Below, piece by piece: positions 33,738-43,313 of a stretch of DNA of 64,000 nucleotides. The stretch comes from JAWRCU01 sp033542235 (lineage in GTDB: Bacteria > Pseudomonadota > Alphaproteobacteria > Rhizobiales > Rhizobiaceae). Location: NCBI RefSeq assembly GCF_033542235.1, contig NZ_JAWRCU010000002.1, positions 496,001 through 560,000 on the forward strand, written 5' to 3'. Within the stretch, counting starts at the first letter, position 1. Every line of letters begins with the position of its first letter. The translations under genes were made by a program, and so were the position numbers. The notes beneath the pieces are model-generated. The model ran no database searches. It was not told the origin of the DNA and saw only the letters and a list, made by a program, of their open reading frames with translations.

Positions 33738-35285
33738 ATGGCTGAACTCCCACGTGTGACTTATTCGAACATCGGAGTGGACTTCTCTCCGGTGCACGCT
33801 CACATCGACGCGCTGATCCCTGCCTTCGAGAAGAGCAGCCTGGGTCTCGAGTGGTCGACGCCCTTCGCAAACGGCGCGCGTGTGGAAATCCGCAGCCCGA
33901 TCGACAGCAGCATTTCCCTCGGCAAGTTCCCGGTCTCGACTGCGTCCGACATCGATTCCGCCATCAAGGCTGGCCGGACCGCTGCAAAGCGATGGAACCG
34001 CTCGACGCTGGAGGAGCGCCTTGCATTCGCTGCACGCTGGCGTGAGGCGTTGGCGGAGCGGAAATACGACCTGGGTCTGGCCGCCCTTTACGAGATCGGG
34101 AAGTCGCGCATCGAGGCCCTCGGTGAAGCCGACGAATGCCTCGACATGGTCGAATACTATGCATCCGAATTGAGGACGAACAACGGCTACATACGGCCGA
34201 TGAACGAACTGGTCGAGAACGAGACCGCCACAAGCTTCATGAAGCCCTACGGGCTGTTCGCGGTCATCGCTCCCTTCAATTTCCCGCTGGCTCTGTCGAT
34301 CGGCATGGTCTCCGGTGCGCTGCTGACGGGCAATGCGGTGGTCTACAAGCCGTCGCCGGGCTGCGCGCTCACCGGACTGCTGATCGCCGAAACTCTCCGG
34401 AAGGCAGGCCTTCCTGAAGGTGTCTTCAACATCGTTCTTGGTGACGGCGGGGTCGGTCGCCTGCTGGCAACCCATGACGGGATCGACGGCGTTGCCTTCA
34501 CGGGTTCGCACGAGACGGGCATGAGCATATTCCGGCACATGGCGACGCTGCCGCACATGAAGCCGGTCATCGCCGAAATGGGTGGAAAGAACCCGGCCTA
34601 CGTGACGAGCAAGGCGGATCTCGACCGTGCGGCGCAGGGCGTGGCGCGCTCGGCCTTCGGCCTGCAGGGACAGAAGTGCTCGGCATGCTCCGTCGTCTAT
34701 GTAGACGAGAAGGTGAAAGCTGAATTCATCGAGAAGCTGGTGGCATTTACGGGCAAGCTGGTCGTGGGCGATCCGCGCAGGGCCGAGACCTTCATGGGCC
34801 CGGTCTATGGTGACGCGACGGTCGCTCGCTTCAAGGACGCGATTTCAGAAGTCGAGGGCAAGGGCAAGATCCATTTCGGCGGACGCGCTCTCGGGCAGGG
34901 GTTCGCGGATAATTACGTTCTGCCGACTGTCGTCGAGCTCGACGCGCCCGGTCGCCTTACCCGCGACGAACTCTTCATGCCTTTCGTCGTGATCCGCGGG
35001 TACGACAATCTCGAGTCGGCGATCGCGGAAGGCAACGACATTGCCTATGGCCTGTCGGCCGGCATCTTCACCAACGACGAGAGCGAATTGCAGTACTTCC
35101 TCGATAACGCCGAGGCAGGCGTCCTCTATGCCAATAGAGCAAGCGGGGCGACGACAGGCGCATGGCCGGGCGCGCAGCCATTCTGCGGGTGGAAGGGCAC
35201 AGGCGTCAGCGGCAAGGGCGGTCTCGGCTCCTGGTTCCTGCCACAGTACCTGCGCGAGCAGAGCCACACGATAATGACCAAGTGA
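33738..35285 (+). CDS. Aldehyde dehydrogenase (glutamate-semialdehyde dehydrogenase-like)
   Basis: An NAD(P)-dependent aldehyde dehydrogenase of 515 residues. The catalytic residues are in place: N181 (FNFPLAL), E280 (AEMGGKNP) and the nucleophile C314 (GQKCSACS). The cofactor loop is FTGSHETG at 254-261. The C-terminal QPFCGWKGTGVSGKGGLGSW and FLPQYLREQS resemble 1-pyrroline-5-carboxylate/glutamate-semialdehyde dehydrogenases such as the PutA domain, and the long N-terminus does too. A semialdehyde made from an amino acid is therefore the likely substrate. It is the first gene of the IclR-linked cluster, with a strong GGAGGG site. Confidence 0.9.
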   Translation: MAELPRVTYSNIGVDFSPVHAHIDALIPAFEKSSLGLEWSTPFANGARVEIRSPIDSSISLGKFPVSTASDIDSAIKAGRTAAKRWNRSTLEERLAFAARWREALAERKYDLGLAALYEIGKSRIEALGEADECLDMVEYYASELRTNNGYIRPMNELVENETATSFMKPYGLFAVIAPFNFPLALSIGMVSGALLTGNAVVYKPSPGCALTGLLIAETLRKAGLPEGVFNIVLGDGGVGRLLATHDGIDGVAFTGSHETGMSIFRHMATLPHMKPVIAEMGGKNPAYVTSKADLDRAAQGVARSAFGLQGQKCSACSVVYVDEKVKAEFIEKLVAFTGKLVVGDPRRAETFMGPVYGDATVARFKDAISEVEGKGKIHFGGRALGQGFADNYVLPTVVELDAPGRLTRDELFMPFVVIRGYDNLESAIAEGNDIAYGLSAGIFTNDESELQYFLDNAEAGVLYANRASGATTGAWPGAQPFCGWKGTGVSGKGGLGSWFLPQYLREQSHTIMTK

Positions 35286-35352
35286 TCCGGAGATGGTCGC
35301 GACTTCCGTCGCGGCCCGTCCAAGCCTGTATTCCTCAATCGATTGTGAGATC

Positions 35353-36672
35353 ATGCGTCACTATCCAGATTCAATGCCGAAGTCCCGCGCGCTGTTCGAG
35401 CGGGCCCGAAAGGTCATGCCGGGCGGAAACACCCGGACGACGGTCTTCATCGACCCGTTCCCGATCTACGCCCAGCGCGGCGAGGGCTGCCGTGTGTGGG
35501 ATGTCGATGGCAACGTCTACTACGACTGCATCAACAATTTCACGGCGATGATCCACGGCTACGGCCACCCCGATGTCACGGCGGCGGTGGTGGACCAGAT
35601 GCCCCACGGTTCGGCTTTCGGAGCGCCCACCGAGAGTGAGCTCGATCTCGCCGAACTGTTGTGCGAGCGCCTTCCGTCGGTCGAGCAGATCCGGTTCGCC
35701 AACTCCGGCACGGAAGGCGTGATGATGGCGATCAAGGCGGCTAGGGCGTTCACCGAACGGTCGAAGATCGTAAAGATCGAAGGCGCCTATCATGGCTCGT
35801 ACGATTTCGCGGAGGTCAGCCTTGACAGTTCGCCCGCCAATTGGGGCGACATGCCAGCTTCGACGCCCTACGCGAAAGGCACGCCGCGCGGCGTTCTCGA
35901 CGACGTCATTGCCGTGCCCTTCAACGATATCGCTGCCCTGCAGGCTGTCTTCGGCGCGTATGGCGACACGATAGCGGGCATTCTGATCGACCCGATGCCG
36001 AACCGTGCCGGGCTTGTTCCCGCACGGAAGGATTACCTCGATGCGATGGTCAAGATAGCCCATGCCGCCGGCTCGCTCGTGATCTTCGACGAGGTCATCT
36101 CCTTCCGTCTCGGCTATTCGGGCGCGCAGGGCCTGTGGGGCATCACGCCAGACCTGACGGCGCTGGGCAAGATCATCGGCGGCGGTTTTCCGGTTGGCGC
36201 GGTCGGGGGCAGGGCCGATGTGATGGCGGTGTTCGATCCGACGCGCGGAAAGCCTGCGCTGCCGCATGGCGGCACCTTCACCGCGAACCCGGTGACGATG
36301 CGAGCCGGCCTTGCGGCCATGCGCGCCTTGACGCCGGCCAGCTTCGCGCATCTTGACGCGATCGGAGCCCTGCTGCGCGAGGGCATCACGGCCTCGCTCG
36401 CTCGCCATGGCCTCGACGGACAATGCGTCGGGCTCGGCTCGCTCTTCAAGGTACATTTCACGGCGCTGCCGATCAGCGACTACCGATCGGTTTATCCGGG
36501 TGCGTCCGAGCGCAGGAAGCTCGACCTCTTCCACAAGAGCCTTATCGACCGCGGCGTGCTCTCGGCAAGCTACGGACTTTTCGCGCTGTCCACCTCCATG
36601 ACGCACGAAGATGCGCGCGAGATCCTCGCGGCAATCGACGGAGCGCTGGCGGAAGTCGCGGCGCAGCAATGA
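35353..36672 (+). CDS. Class III aminotransferase (glutamate-1-semialdehyde aminomutase-like)
   Basis: A PLP enzyme of fold type I, 439 residues from the chosen ATG. The Schiff-base lysine is K273 (LTALGKIIGGGFPVGA), the PLP pyridine contact is D246 (IFDEVISFRLG), and RFANSGTEGVMMAIKAAR at 114-131 is the phosphate-binding region. The sequence is closest in style to GSA aminomutase, but it lies in a catabolic cluster and not with heme genes, so a transaminase or aminomutase acting on an omega- or beta-amino acid is more likely. Start 35353 is preferred; 35374 is also possible. Its stop overlaps the ATG of the next gene (ATGA at 36669). Confidence 0.88.
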   Translation: MRHYPDSMPKSRALFERARKVMPGGNTRTTVFIDPFPIYAQRGEGCRVWDVDGNVYYDCINNFTAMIHGYGHPDVTAAVVDQMPHGSAFGAPTESELDLAELLCERLPSVEQIRFANSGTEGVMMAIKAARAFTERSKIVKIEGAYHGSYDFAEVSLDSSPANWGDMPASTPYAKGTPRGVLDDVIAVPFNDIAALQAVFGAYGDTIAGILIDPMPNRAGLVPARKDYLDAMVKIAHAAGSLVIFDEVISFRLGYSGAQGLWGITPDLTALGKIIGGGFPVGAVGGRADVMAVFDPTRGKPALPHGGTFTANPVTMRAGLAAMRALTPASFAHLDAIGALLREGITASLARHGLDGQCVGLGSLFKVHFTALPISDYRSVYPGASERRKLDLFHKSLIDRGVLSASYGLFALSTSMTHEDAREILAAIDGALAEVAAQQ

Positions 36673-37898
36673 CAGCGCATCCATCGCCGGAGCATTCCGC
36701 GATGGGCAATGAAGCAACATACGGAAGTCAAATGACAGCTTCTCCTCACGTCGTCGTCATCGGAGCAGGCACGCTCGGGATGTGTTCCGCGCACGCACTC
36801 GCCGAGCAGGGTGCTCGTGTCAGCGTGATCGACGCGCAATCCGTTGCGTCTGGCTCCAGCGGCCGATCGGTCGGGGTCGTCGGTACGCAGCTGACGGACC
36901 CGTTTGAAATCCAGCTGCGCATGCATTCGGTGCGGCGCGTCCGTCAGTGGGAGGAGCGCCTCGGGCTCGGCTTCAACCATATAGGCTATCTGCGCCTCGC
37001 ACGGACCGCAGAGCAGATGGAACTGTTCGCACGCTCGGCGGAGATCCAGCGCGAAGCAGGCTTCAGGTCCCGGGTCTACCAGGCAAACGAGCTTCAGCAG
37101 CTCGTGCCGCACATGAGCTCGGATGAACTCGAAGGCGGCATCTTTGGTCCGGACGACGGCTTCCTAGATCCACACGAGATGTGCACGCTGCTGGCCCAAG
37201 AGGTAAAGAAGCTCGGCTCGGAGGTTTTCCAGTTCCGTAAGCTGCTCGGCGTCGCGCGGACAGCCGGTGGCTACCGGCTGGAGACCAGCAAGGGGCCGAT
37301 CGAATGCGACTTCGTCGTGAATGCGGCCGGCGCCTGGGCGCCGCGCGTGGCCGAGATGTTCGGGCAGACGCTGCACATCCTTCCGGAGCGCCATGAGGCG
37401 CTGGCGATCCATCTGGACGAGCCGCTGCCCTATACGATGCCGATGGTCATGGACCTGGTGAACGGTCAGGGCACCGGGCTCAACTTCCGACATGAGAAGG
37501 CGCGTGAGCTCATCGCGGAGATCCACAAGGTTGCTTCTCCGCAACCCGAGGATCCCGACAACTACAACGAGCAGTGCGAGGAAGAGTCCAAGGTCTGGCT
37601 GGCAGAGATGCTGCTGAAGCGCGTGCCCGATTTGCCGGGTGCCAGGCTTGGCCGTGGTTGGGCGGGCCTCTATCCCGTGACCGCCGACCACCGCCCCCAT
37701 GTCGGACCAATCGATCCGTCCGAGCCGCGCGTGATCACGGCCGCCGGCGCGGGCGGCTATGGGATCCAGCTCTCGCCGGTGATCGGCCTGACCGTATCGG
37801 ACTGGGTGCTCCAGGGTGCCCCGACATTGATGCCGGAAGCCCGGCAACTCGCTCCGACCCCGGAAAGAAACATCCCCGCCGCGCATGCGGCGGCGTGA
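36669..37898 (+). CDS. FAD-dependent amine/amino-acid oxidoreductase (DAO family)
   Basis: A D-amino-acid oxidase / glycine oxidase / sarcosine oxidase-beta-like flavoprotein. The Rossmann dinucleotide fold VVVIGAGTLGMCSAHALAEQ is followed by SGSSGRSVGVVG, a central VVNAAGAWAPRVAEM and a C-terminal AGGYGIQLSPVIG that closes the FAD site. The ATG at 36669 overlaps the preceding stop, implying coupled translation. A second ATG at 36732 has its own GGAAG site and starts closer to the FAD motif. It probably oxidises a secondary amine or amino acid. Together with the aldehyde dehydrogenase it could form an amine to aldehyde to acid route. Confidence 0.88.
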   Translation: MTAHPSPEHSAMGNEATYGSQMTASPHVVVIGAGTLGMCSAHALAEQGARVSVIDAQSVASGSSGRSVGVVGTQLTDPFEIQLRMHSVRRVRQWEERLGLGFNHIGYLRLARTAEQMELFARSAEIQREAGFRSRVYQANELQQLVPHMSSDELEGGIFGPDDGFLDPHEMCTLLAQEVKKLGSEVFQFRKLLGVARTAGGYRLETSKGPIECDFVVNAAGAWAPRVAEMFGQTLHILPERHEALAIHLDEPLPYTMPMVMDLVNGQGTGLNFRHEKARELIAEIHKVASPQPEDPDNYNEQCEEESKVWLAEMLLKRVPDLPGARLGRGWAGLYPVTADHRPHVGPIDPSEPRVITAAGAGGYGIQLSPVIGLTVSDWVLQGAPTLMPEARQLAPTPERNIPAAHAAA

Positions 37899-37945
37899 CC
37901 AGCGGGACACCCGAGACAACCCGCTAGTGCAGGGACAGTGAAACC

Positions 37946-38707
37946 ATGCCCGAGGCAGAGAACATCGTCCGCATCAAGGACATCCACGTGACATATGGCG
38001 GCCATCATGCCGTGAAGAACGTCTCGCTCGACATCAGGCGCGGCGAAGTGGTTGCGATCGTCGGCCCCAGCGGTGCTGGCAAAAGCACACTGCTGCGTGC
38101 GATCAACATGCTCGAACAGCCGTCATCCGGCACGCTGGAGGTCGGCGCTTTCAGCTTCGCCGTCGGCCGCAGCCTCGCAGCCGGAGAACTTCTGAAGCTC
38201 CGGCGCTCGACCGGAATGGTCTTCCAGTCCTTCAACCTGTTCCCGCATATGACCGTGCAGCGCAACATCTCTCTGCCGCAGATGCGGGTTTTGGGACGCA
38301 CAAAAGAACAGGCGGACGCGCGCACTGCCCAGCTGCTCGAGCGCGTGCATCTCTCGGACAAGGCGCATTCCTATCCGGCTCGCCTTTCCGGCGGGCAGCA
38401 GCAGCGCATCGCGATCGCTCGCGCCCTGGCACTCGATCCCAAGGTGATGCTCTTCGACGAACCCACGAGCGCCTTGGACCCGGAACTCGGGCTCGAGGTG
38501 CTAGCCGTGATGCGCGAGCTTGCCGAGGAAGGCATGACGATGATCATCGTCACGCACGAGATCGCCTTTGCCGCCGACGTCGCCGACCGCGTGATCGTCA
38601 TGGCCAATGGTGAGATCATCGAGCAGGGTCCGCCTGACTCCGTGATCCTCAATCCTGCCTCGCCCCGCACGCAGCAGTTCTTCCGCGCCGTCGTGGACCG
38701 CAAATGA
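37946..38707 (+). CDS. Polar amino acid ABC transporter, ATP-binding protein
   Basis: The ATPase of a polar amino-acid uptake system, 253 residues. Walker A is GPSGAGKST at about 39-47, the Q-loop is MVFQSFNLFPHMTV, the signature LSGGQQQRIAIARAL, and Walker B VMLFDEPTSALDPE with the H-loop in IIVTHEIAFA. It overlaps the next permease gene by four bases (ATGA). The PAAT-type sequence points to amino acids or opine-like compounds. Confidence 0.95.
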   Translation: MPEAENIVRIKDIHVTYGGHHAVKNVSLDIRRGEVVAIVGPSGAGKSTLLRAINMLEQPSSGTLEVGAFSFAVGRSLAAGELLKLRRSTGMVFQSFNLFPHMTVQRNISLPQMRVLGRTKEQADARTAQLLERVHLSDKAHSYPARLSGGQQQRIAIARALALDPKVMLFDEPTSALDPELGLEVLAVMRELAEEGMTMIIVTHEIAFAADVADRVIVMANGEIIEQGPPDSVILNPASPRTQQFFRAVVDRK

Positions 38708-39348
38708 TCGACCTGCTGGTTTCATTGCTCAAAGGCATCCCGGCCACGCTGATGGTGACGCTCGGCGCCTTTGCGATCGGAGCCGCCGCCGCCGTGCCGC
38801 TGAGTCTCATGCGGCGTTCCCGCTCGCATCTGCTGCGGATTCCGGCGCGCATCTACATCGACGTTGTCCGTGGCATCCCGCCGATCGTCTGGCTGTTCAT
38901 CATCTTCTTCGGTCTGGGCAACGGCGTGATCGTGCTGAGCTCGCTGCAGGCCGCGATCCTGGGCATGGGACTGGTTTCGACGGCCTATCTCGCCGAAATC
39001 TACAGAGGCGGCTTCCTGGCGCTTTCGAGCGGACAGCAGGAAGCGTCGATGGCCCTCGGCATGACACGCATCGACGCTCTCCGCTACGTGCTCGCGCCGC
39101 AGGTCCTCCGAGTTTGCCTCCCGCCCATGGCGACATTTCTCGTCGGCCTGCTCAAGGACACGACCGTGGCATCCACGATCGGCGTCAGGGACGTCATGAT
39201 GTATGCGTCGCAACAAGCCCAGGGCGGGAGCGGCAATTTTACACCGTTCATCCTTGCGGCCCTTCTTTACATCCTGCTCTCGATCCCGGTCGCCGTGATG
39301 GCGCGTGTGATGGACGAGCGATTGCGCGCCCGGGGGCAGGCGAAATGA
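38704..39348 (+). CDS. Polar amino acid ABC transporter, permease 1
   Basis: An inner-membrane permease of 214 residues of the HisM/GlnP class, with about five transmembrane helices. The EAA loop is QQEASMALGMTRIDALRYVL, with LAPQVLRVCLPPMATFLVGL and LLKDTTVASTIGV after it, the usual coupling-helix region. It is joined to the ATPase gene upstream and the second permease gene downstream by overlaps of four bases each, giving equal dosage of the two half-channels. Confidence 0.95.
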   Translation: MIDLLVSLLKGIPATLMVTLGAFAIGAAAAVPLSLMRRSRSHLLRIPARIYIDVVRGIPPIVWLFIIFFGLGNGVIVLSSLQAAILGMGLVSTAYLAEIYRGGFLALSSGQQEASMALGMTRIDALRYVLAPQVLRVCLPPMATFLVGLLKDTTVASTIGVRDVMMYASQQAQGGSGNFTPFILAALLYILLSIPVAVMARVMDERLRARGQAK

Positions 39349-40004
39349 CCGAGATGCTAATCAACTGGCTGGAATGGTCACCCCAGCTATTCAAGGGACT
39401 GCTCGTCAGCGTCCAATTGGCCGGGCTGGCCCTGCTGTTCGGAATGCCTATCGGCCTGATTCTGGCGCTCATTTCCTCCAGCAAGAACCGGCTTGTCCGT
39501 CACATTGCAGTGGCGCTGGTCGAGATCGGGCGTGGCGCGCCGGCGCTGGTCGTGCTGCAGATGGTGTATTACGGGCTGCCCGCTTCCGGCCTGACAGTCA
39601 GCGCCTTCACCTCCGGAGCGATCGCTCTGGCACTGACCACCGGCGCCTACACGAGCGAGATTCTCCGCGCCGGCCTGAATGCGGTTCCGCATCGCGAGAT
39701 CGAGGCGGGCTGGGCGCTCGGCATGACCCATCAGGATGTTCTGCGCTTCGTGGTCATCCCGCAGGGGATCCTTTTCGCGGTGCCCGCGCTGATGGGCTTC
39801 GCCATCATCATCTTCCAGGCGACGGCTCTCACTTACACCATCGCCATTCCCGAGCTTCTGGCTCGCGCCTATCGCGTAGGCGCGGCCACCTACCTCTACC
39901 TCGATGTGCTGATCCTGGCGGGCTTGTTCTATCTCGCCATCACTGTCCCCTTCGGATGGCTGGTCTCGTACACCGAACGTAGGCTGGGCAGCCATCTCGG
40001 CTGA
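39345..40004 (+). CDS. Polar amino acid ABC transporter, permease 2
   Basis: The second permease half, 219 residues from the ATG overlapping the previous stop. The family sequence LLVSVQLAGLALLFGMPIGL opens the first membrane segment, and the EAA loop is HREIEAGWALGMTHQDVLRF with VVIPQGILFAVPALMGF. The open frame extends far upstream inside permease 1, but that part has no coding signal. The gene is 37 bases before the substrate-binding protein gene. Confidence 0.94.
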   Translation: MTEMLINWLEWSPQLFKGLLVSVQLAGLALLFGMPIGLILALISSSKNRLVRHIAVALVEIGRGAPALVVLQMVYYGLPASGLTVSAFTSGAIALALTTGAYTSEILRAGLNAVPHREIEAGWALGMTHQDVLRFVVIPQGILFAVPALMGFAIIIFQATALTYTIAIPELLARAYRVGAATYLYLDVLILAGLFYLAITVPFGWLVSYTERRLGSHLG

Positions 40005-40041
40005 CCGGCAAACCACCCATTGAAATTCAGAGGAGAGCATA

Positions 40042-40857
40042 GTGAAAGAATGGGTCAAGTTTACCGTCGCTGCGACGATCGCAACGGGCCTCGGCATCTG
40101 CGCAGCTTCCGCACAGGACTGCACGCCGCAGCATAAGTTTGAGACCGTCACGGCGGGCAAGCTCACTGTCGCGCTCACCAACACTGCCCCTTACTCGCTG
40201 GAGAAGGATGGCGGTATTGCCGGTATCGACGGCGAACTCGTGAAGCGCTTCGCCAAGGAAAACTGCCTGGAGATCACTTATGAGATCTTCACATATCCGG
40301 GCGCTGTTTCCGCGGTTCAGTCCCGGCGTGCGGACATCGGGCTTGGCGGTTTCTACCGTACCGCCGCGCGCGAGAAGGTCGTTGCCCTGTCCACGCCGGT
40401 CTATCTCGACCAACTGTCTGTCACCTCGGCCGACGGCGTCGACACGGTGGATGGCCTGCTCGGCAAGAAACTAGGCACCGTGGAAGGTTACCTTTGGGTT
40501 CAGGACATGGAGAAGCTTTACGACGGCTCCAAGACCTACCCGTCCTCGCTAAATCTCGCTCAGGACCTCCACGCCGGCCGTATCGAGGCGGCGCTCGACG
40601 GCTTCGGCTCTGCGGTCGTCCAGAACGAAGGGCAGGACTACAAGGTGCGCGTCCTCAAGCAGGATCCGCGCATCGATGCGACCATGAATCCGTCGCAGAC
40701 CGCCTTCCTCCTGGACAAGAGCAACGAGGATTTCGTGAAGGCCGTCGACGCGTCGCTGGAAGCTTACCGCAAGGACGGTGCCATCGCGGAGGCGCTCAAG
40801 GCCTACGGCCTCGATCCTTCTGCCGCTGACGTCGGGGAAGCCCGCGTCATCGAGTAA
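40042..40857 (+). CDS. Polar amino acid ABC transporter, periplasmic substrate-binding protein
   Basis: A 271-residue type-2 periplasmic binding protein with a Sec signal peptide (VKFTVAATIATGLGICAASA, cleavage near SAQ). The mature part opens with KLTVALTNTAPYSLEKDGGI, has the hinge IDGELVKRFAKENC and the R-x-D-I-G-L-G-G ligand strand. The start is GTG at 40042 with an excellent GAGGAGAG site; no ATG fits the signal peptide. The A-L-T-N-T-A-P-Y-S ligand segment departs from general amino-acid binding proteins, so the ligand may be modified, such as an N-methylated or diamino acid. This is inference. Confidence 0.93.
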   Translation: MKEWVKFTVAATIATGLGICAASAQDCTPQHKFETVTAGKLTVALTNTAPYSLEKDGGIAGIDGELVKRFAKENCLEITYEIFTYPGAVSAVQSRRADIGLGGFYRTAAREKVVALSTPVYLDQLSVTSADGVDTVDGLLGKKLGTVEGYLWVQDMEKLYDGSKTYPSSLNLAQDLHAGRIEAALDGFGSAVVQNEGQDYKVRVLKQDPRIDATMNPSQTAFLLDKSNEDFVKAVDASLEAYRKDGAIAEALKAYGLDPSAADVGEARVIE

Positions 40858-41254
40858 CGCCTTTTTCTCGAAGGCCGCTCGCCAGCTTCCCGGGTTCGAA
40901 AGTGAACCCTGACGCGGCGTGCGGCCCGTCCACACGCACCGCCTTGCGGCAGCCGGCAGTTGCCGTACCGTCTGATCGCTCCTTCTGGCTGCAGGATGTC
41001 AAGTGCCGAGGTCGCGACGGAGCCGCTCGCCGGTTGCGAACGCGGCCTAGATCTGCGATTCCCAGCGCCAGGTTACTTTAATTGCCAGCGCACGCCACGC
41101 GGCCGCGTCGTGTTGGGTCGTGGCAGCGGCAATGTCGACTGCCGCGGGCCTTTCAGCGCTGGTTTCAACCGCAGACCCGAACAGGGCCGGGACAATCTGC
41201 GCCAATTGCACAGGGCCTATCCCGTGCTGCGTGCGGGAATTCTACCAAAGGAGT
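40858..41254. other. Intergenic stretch between convergent genes
   Basis: About 400 bases without a supported gene. A 6-bp hairpin GGGTTC/GAACCC (40892-40909, loop GAAAGT) lies 35 bases after the transporter cluster and may mark its 3' end, although no T run follows. Confidence 0.4.
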
Positions 41255-41587
41255 TCATTTATAGATCGGCCCTCGCTTGGCGGGATGGTGCACACGATGG
41301 TAGGCTTTCGGGTAGAACGCCGTGAATTGGTCGATGCAGCCGTAGACACACTTGCCAGGTGGCACTCCGACCCAGGCCCGCCTGATGCAATCCTGTCCTA
41401 GCGGCGACGCCGGCGTGACTCCTGAATAGGCACGGCACCATGCCGCGACCCGTTGCGCATGCGCCTCCTGATCGTACATCAAGGCGTAGTTGGTTTGGCA
41501 GCCGGCCACCATAGCACCGAGTGCCACAATCGCGCCGGCAGCGAGGATGAGGTTGCCGCGTGTGGTAGAAGTGGTTTTTGCGGCCAT
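41255..41587 (-). CDS. Small lipoprotein, hypothetical
   Basis: A 110-residue protein with a type II signal peptide (ILAAGAIVALGAMVAGC, lipobox V-A-G-C) and a short cysteine-containing mature part (AAWCRAY, GQDCIRRAW, GKCVYGCIDQF). The GGAGGAG ribosome site lies eight bases upstream of the ATG at 41587. It has no named domain that I recognise. It stands alone between the transporter cluster and the coiled-coil gene. Confidence 0.7.
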   Translation of the reverse strand: MAAKTTSTTRGNLILAAGAIVALGAMVAGCQTNYALMYDQEAHAQRVAAWCRAYSGVTPASPLGQDCIRRAWVGVPPGKCVYGCIDQFTAFYPKAYHRVHHPAKRGPIYK

Positions 41588-41792
41588 GGCGAAACTCTCC
41601 TCCGATCCGCGGCTGATTGCCTGGCCGCTATTGGCGCATCGGCCGGCGCGGCTAACATAGAACAACTCGCTGCACCTATAGATCGGTTGCCGTTCCGCAG
41701 ATCATTTCCGGCAATCACGGGCAGGGCAAACGGGAAAAATCAAACGATCCGCTATCCCGCGCCGCCGACCTTCCGGCCTTAGCGGCCGTCGC

Positions 41793-43313
41793 TCATTTAC
41801 CGGCAATTGCCGCTGAGACGGCGCGGCTTTGCGGCCTGATCCGGCGCGAGGGTGATTTGCGGCGCGAGGTATCCGTGCTCACGCTGGCGGCCTCCGCCGT
41901 GCCGTCTTGTTCTTGCTCCTTGGATTTCATGACCCTGTAAAGCCGCTCGTAGGGCAGAAGCTCCTTGATCCGGGTGTTGAGGGCTGCGATCTCGGCGCGC
42001 AGGTCCTCGCATTCCTGCCTATGGATATCGAGCTGGATCTGCTCGGAGGCATGCTGCAGCGACAGCTGGGAGATGTTCGCGCTTGCCGCCGAGAGGTTCA
42101 TCTTGTCGTTCTCGGTTTCCTGCATGAGCGCGGCGAGCCTTTGGTCGGCAACATGTTTCTCCGCCAGCGCGTCGCTGAGCTGGGTCTTGAGCCTGGCATT
42201 CTCGCTCGCGGCCTCGTTCTGCTCGCCTGCGGCTGTCTCCAGCCGGTGTTGGAGGTTCTGGATCTCCGATCGCAGGCCTCGCATCTCGGCGAGATTACGC
42301 TCGACCTCGGCTTCCCTGTCCGCTTCCGTGCTGCGGGCGGTCTCCGCCATTTCGGCTTGCCTCACCTGTGCGGCCTCGAGCGCCTTCTGAAGTCTGAGCA
42401 CCTCTTTCTCGCTCTTGGCGAGCGTCGCGATCATTTCCGCATGGCGGGCGGCCTCGCTGGCATGGATTGTAGATATCTCGTCCAGCTTGCGCCTTGCCTC
42501 GGCTTCCCGCTTCATCGTTTTGTCGAGATCGATCGACAGGCTCACCTGCTTCTCGCGCAGGAGGTCGTTCTCGCGCGCGCGCCTTTCGGCTTCGAGCGCA
42601 CGCGCTGAAAGCATCTTCACGAGGTCGCCGAGCTCGGCCTCGCTGCGGGCGATCGCATTGTTCGCCTCGACCAGTTCCAGCTTGGCGGCGGCGACCATCT
42701 CGCGCAGCGCCTCCTTGTCCTGGAGCAGGGCCGTCTCACGCTGCCTCAAGGTTTCGATCGCGTTTTCGCGCTCCTGCTCTTTGCGTTCTGCGTCGTAGAG
42801 CTGCTCCGCGAGCTTCCGCTGCTCACTGATCAAGCTGGCATTCGCCAGCTCCAGCTCGTTTGCCCGGTGGATGTCGGCATGGAGAATATTGAAGAATTCC
42901 CGCGTCAGATTGTGCGAGATCGTCACCTCGGCCAGCTTCGTGCCGATCTCCTGCAGGTGCTCGTGCGCCTCATGATAGAGCTGGTCGAAGGAGCTCAGCG
43001 CCGCCAGCCGGCTCTGCGTATGCGAGGTCAGCCGGCGCGCGTTGTCCGCGGCCTCCTCGACAGGTTCAGGCAGGCTCGCGTCGGCAAGATCCTCTTGCGG
43101 CTGCATTTCGTTTTCATTGGCGGCGGAGTTTTCCGGCGCTTCCACCGCATCGGCCACGTCATCGTTGGCTGTGTCGTCGTTCGCCGGCTCCGGGCCCTCC
43201 AGGCCGAGGTTCTCGTCGAAGGCTTCGCCCATTTCGATCTGTAGCTCCTCGAAAGCCAGGTCGATTTTTTCGTCTACGCTGTCTTCACGCCTGATCAGAC
43301 CCTTGAAGTTCAT
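41793..43313 (-). CDS. Long coiled-coil protein, hypothetical
   Basis: A 506-residue protein with an acidic, low-complexity N-terminal region (about 10-95, rich in Glu, Asp, Asn and Ala: EPANDDTANDDVADAVEAPE). One almost continuous coiled coil follows from about 100 to 460 (heptad-rich stretches such as LREKQVSLSIDLDKTMKREA), then a basic tail (SRRKSPSRRIRPQSRAVSA). There is no signal or membrane segment. This tripartite plan of head, rod and basic tail recalls bacterial intermediate-filament-like or polar-scaffold proteins, but I see no specific homology. Start 43313 is favoured; a GTG-type upstream opening is weaker. A perfect palindrome (43360-43377) lies 47 bases upstream. Confidence 0.75.
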   Translation of the reverse strand: MNFKGLIRREDSVDEKIDLAFEELQIEMGEAFDENLGLEGPEPANDDTANDDVADAVEAPENSAANENEMQPQEDLADASLPEPVEEAADNARRLTSHTQSRLAALSSFDQLYHEAHEHLQEIGTKLAEVTISHNLTREFFNILHADIHRANELELANASLISEQRKLAEQLYDAERKEQERENAIETLRQRETALLQDKEALREMVAAAKLELVEANNAIARSEAELGDLVKMLSARALEAERRARENDLLREKQVSLSIDLDKTMKREAEARRKLDEISTIHASEAARHAEMIATLAKSEKEVLRLQKALEAAQVRQAEMAETARSTEADREAEVERNLAEMRGLRSEIQNLQHRLETAAGEQNEAASENARLKTQLSDALAEKHVADQRLAALMQETENDKMNLSAASANISQLSLQHASEQIQLDIHRQECEDLRAEIAALNTRIKELLPYERLYRVMKSKEQEQDGTAEAASVSTDTSRRKSPSRRIRPQSRAVSAAIAGK

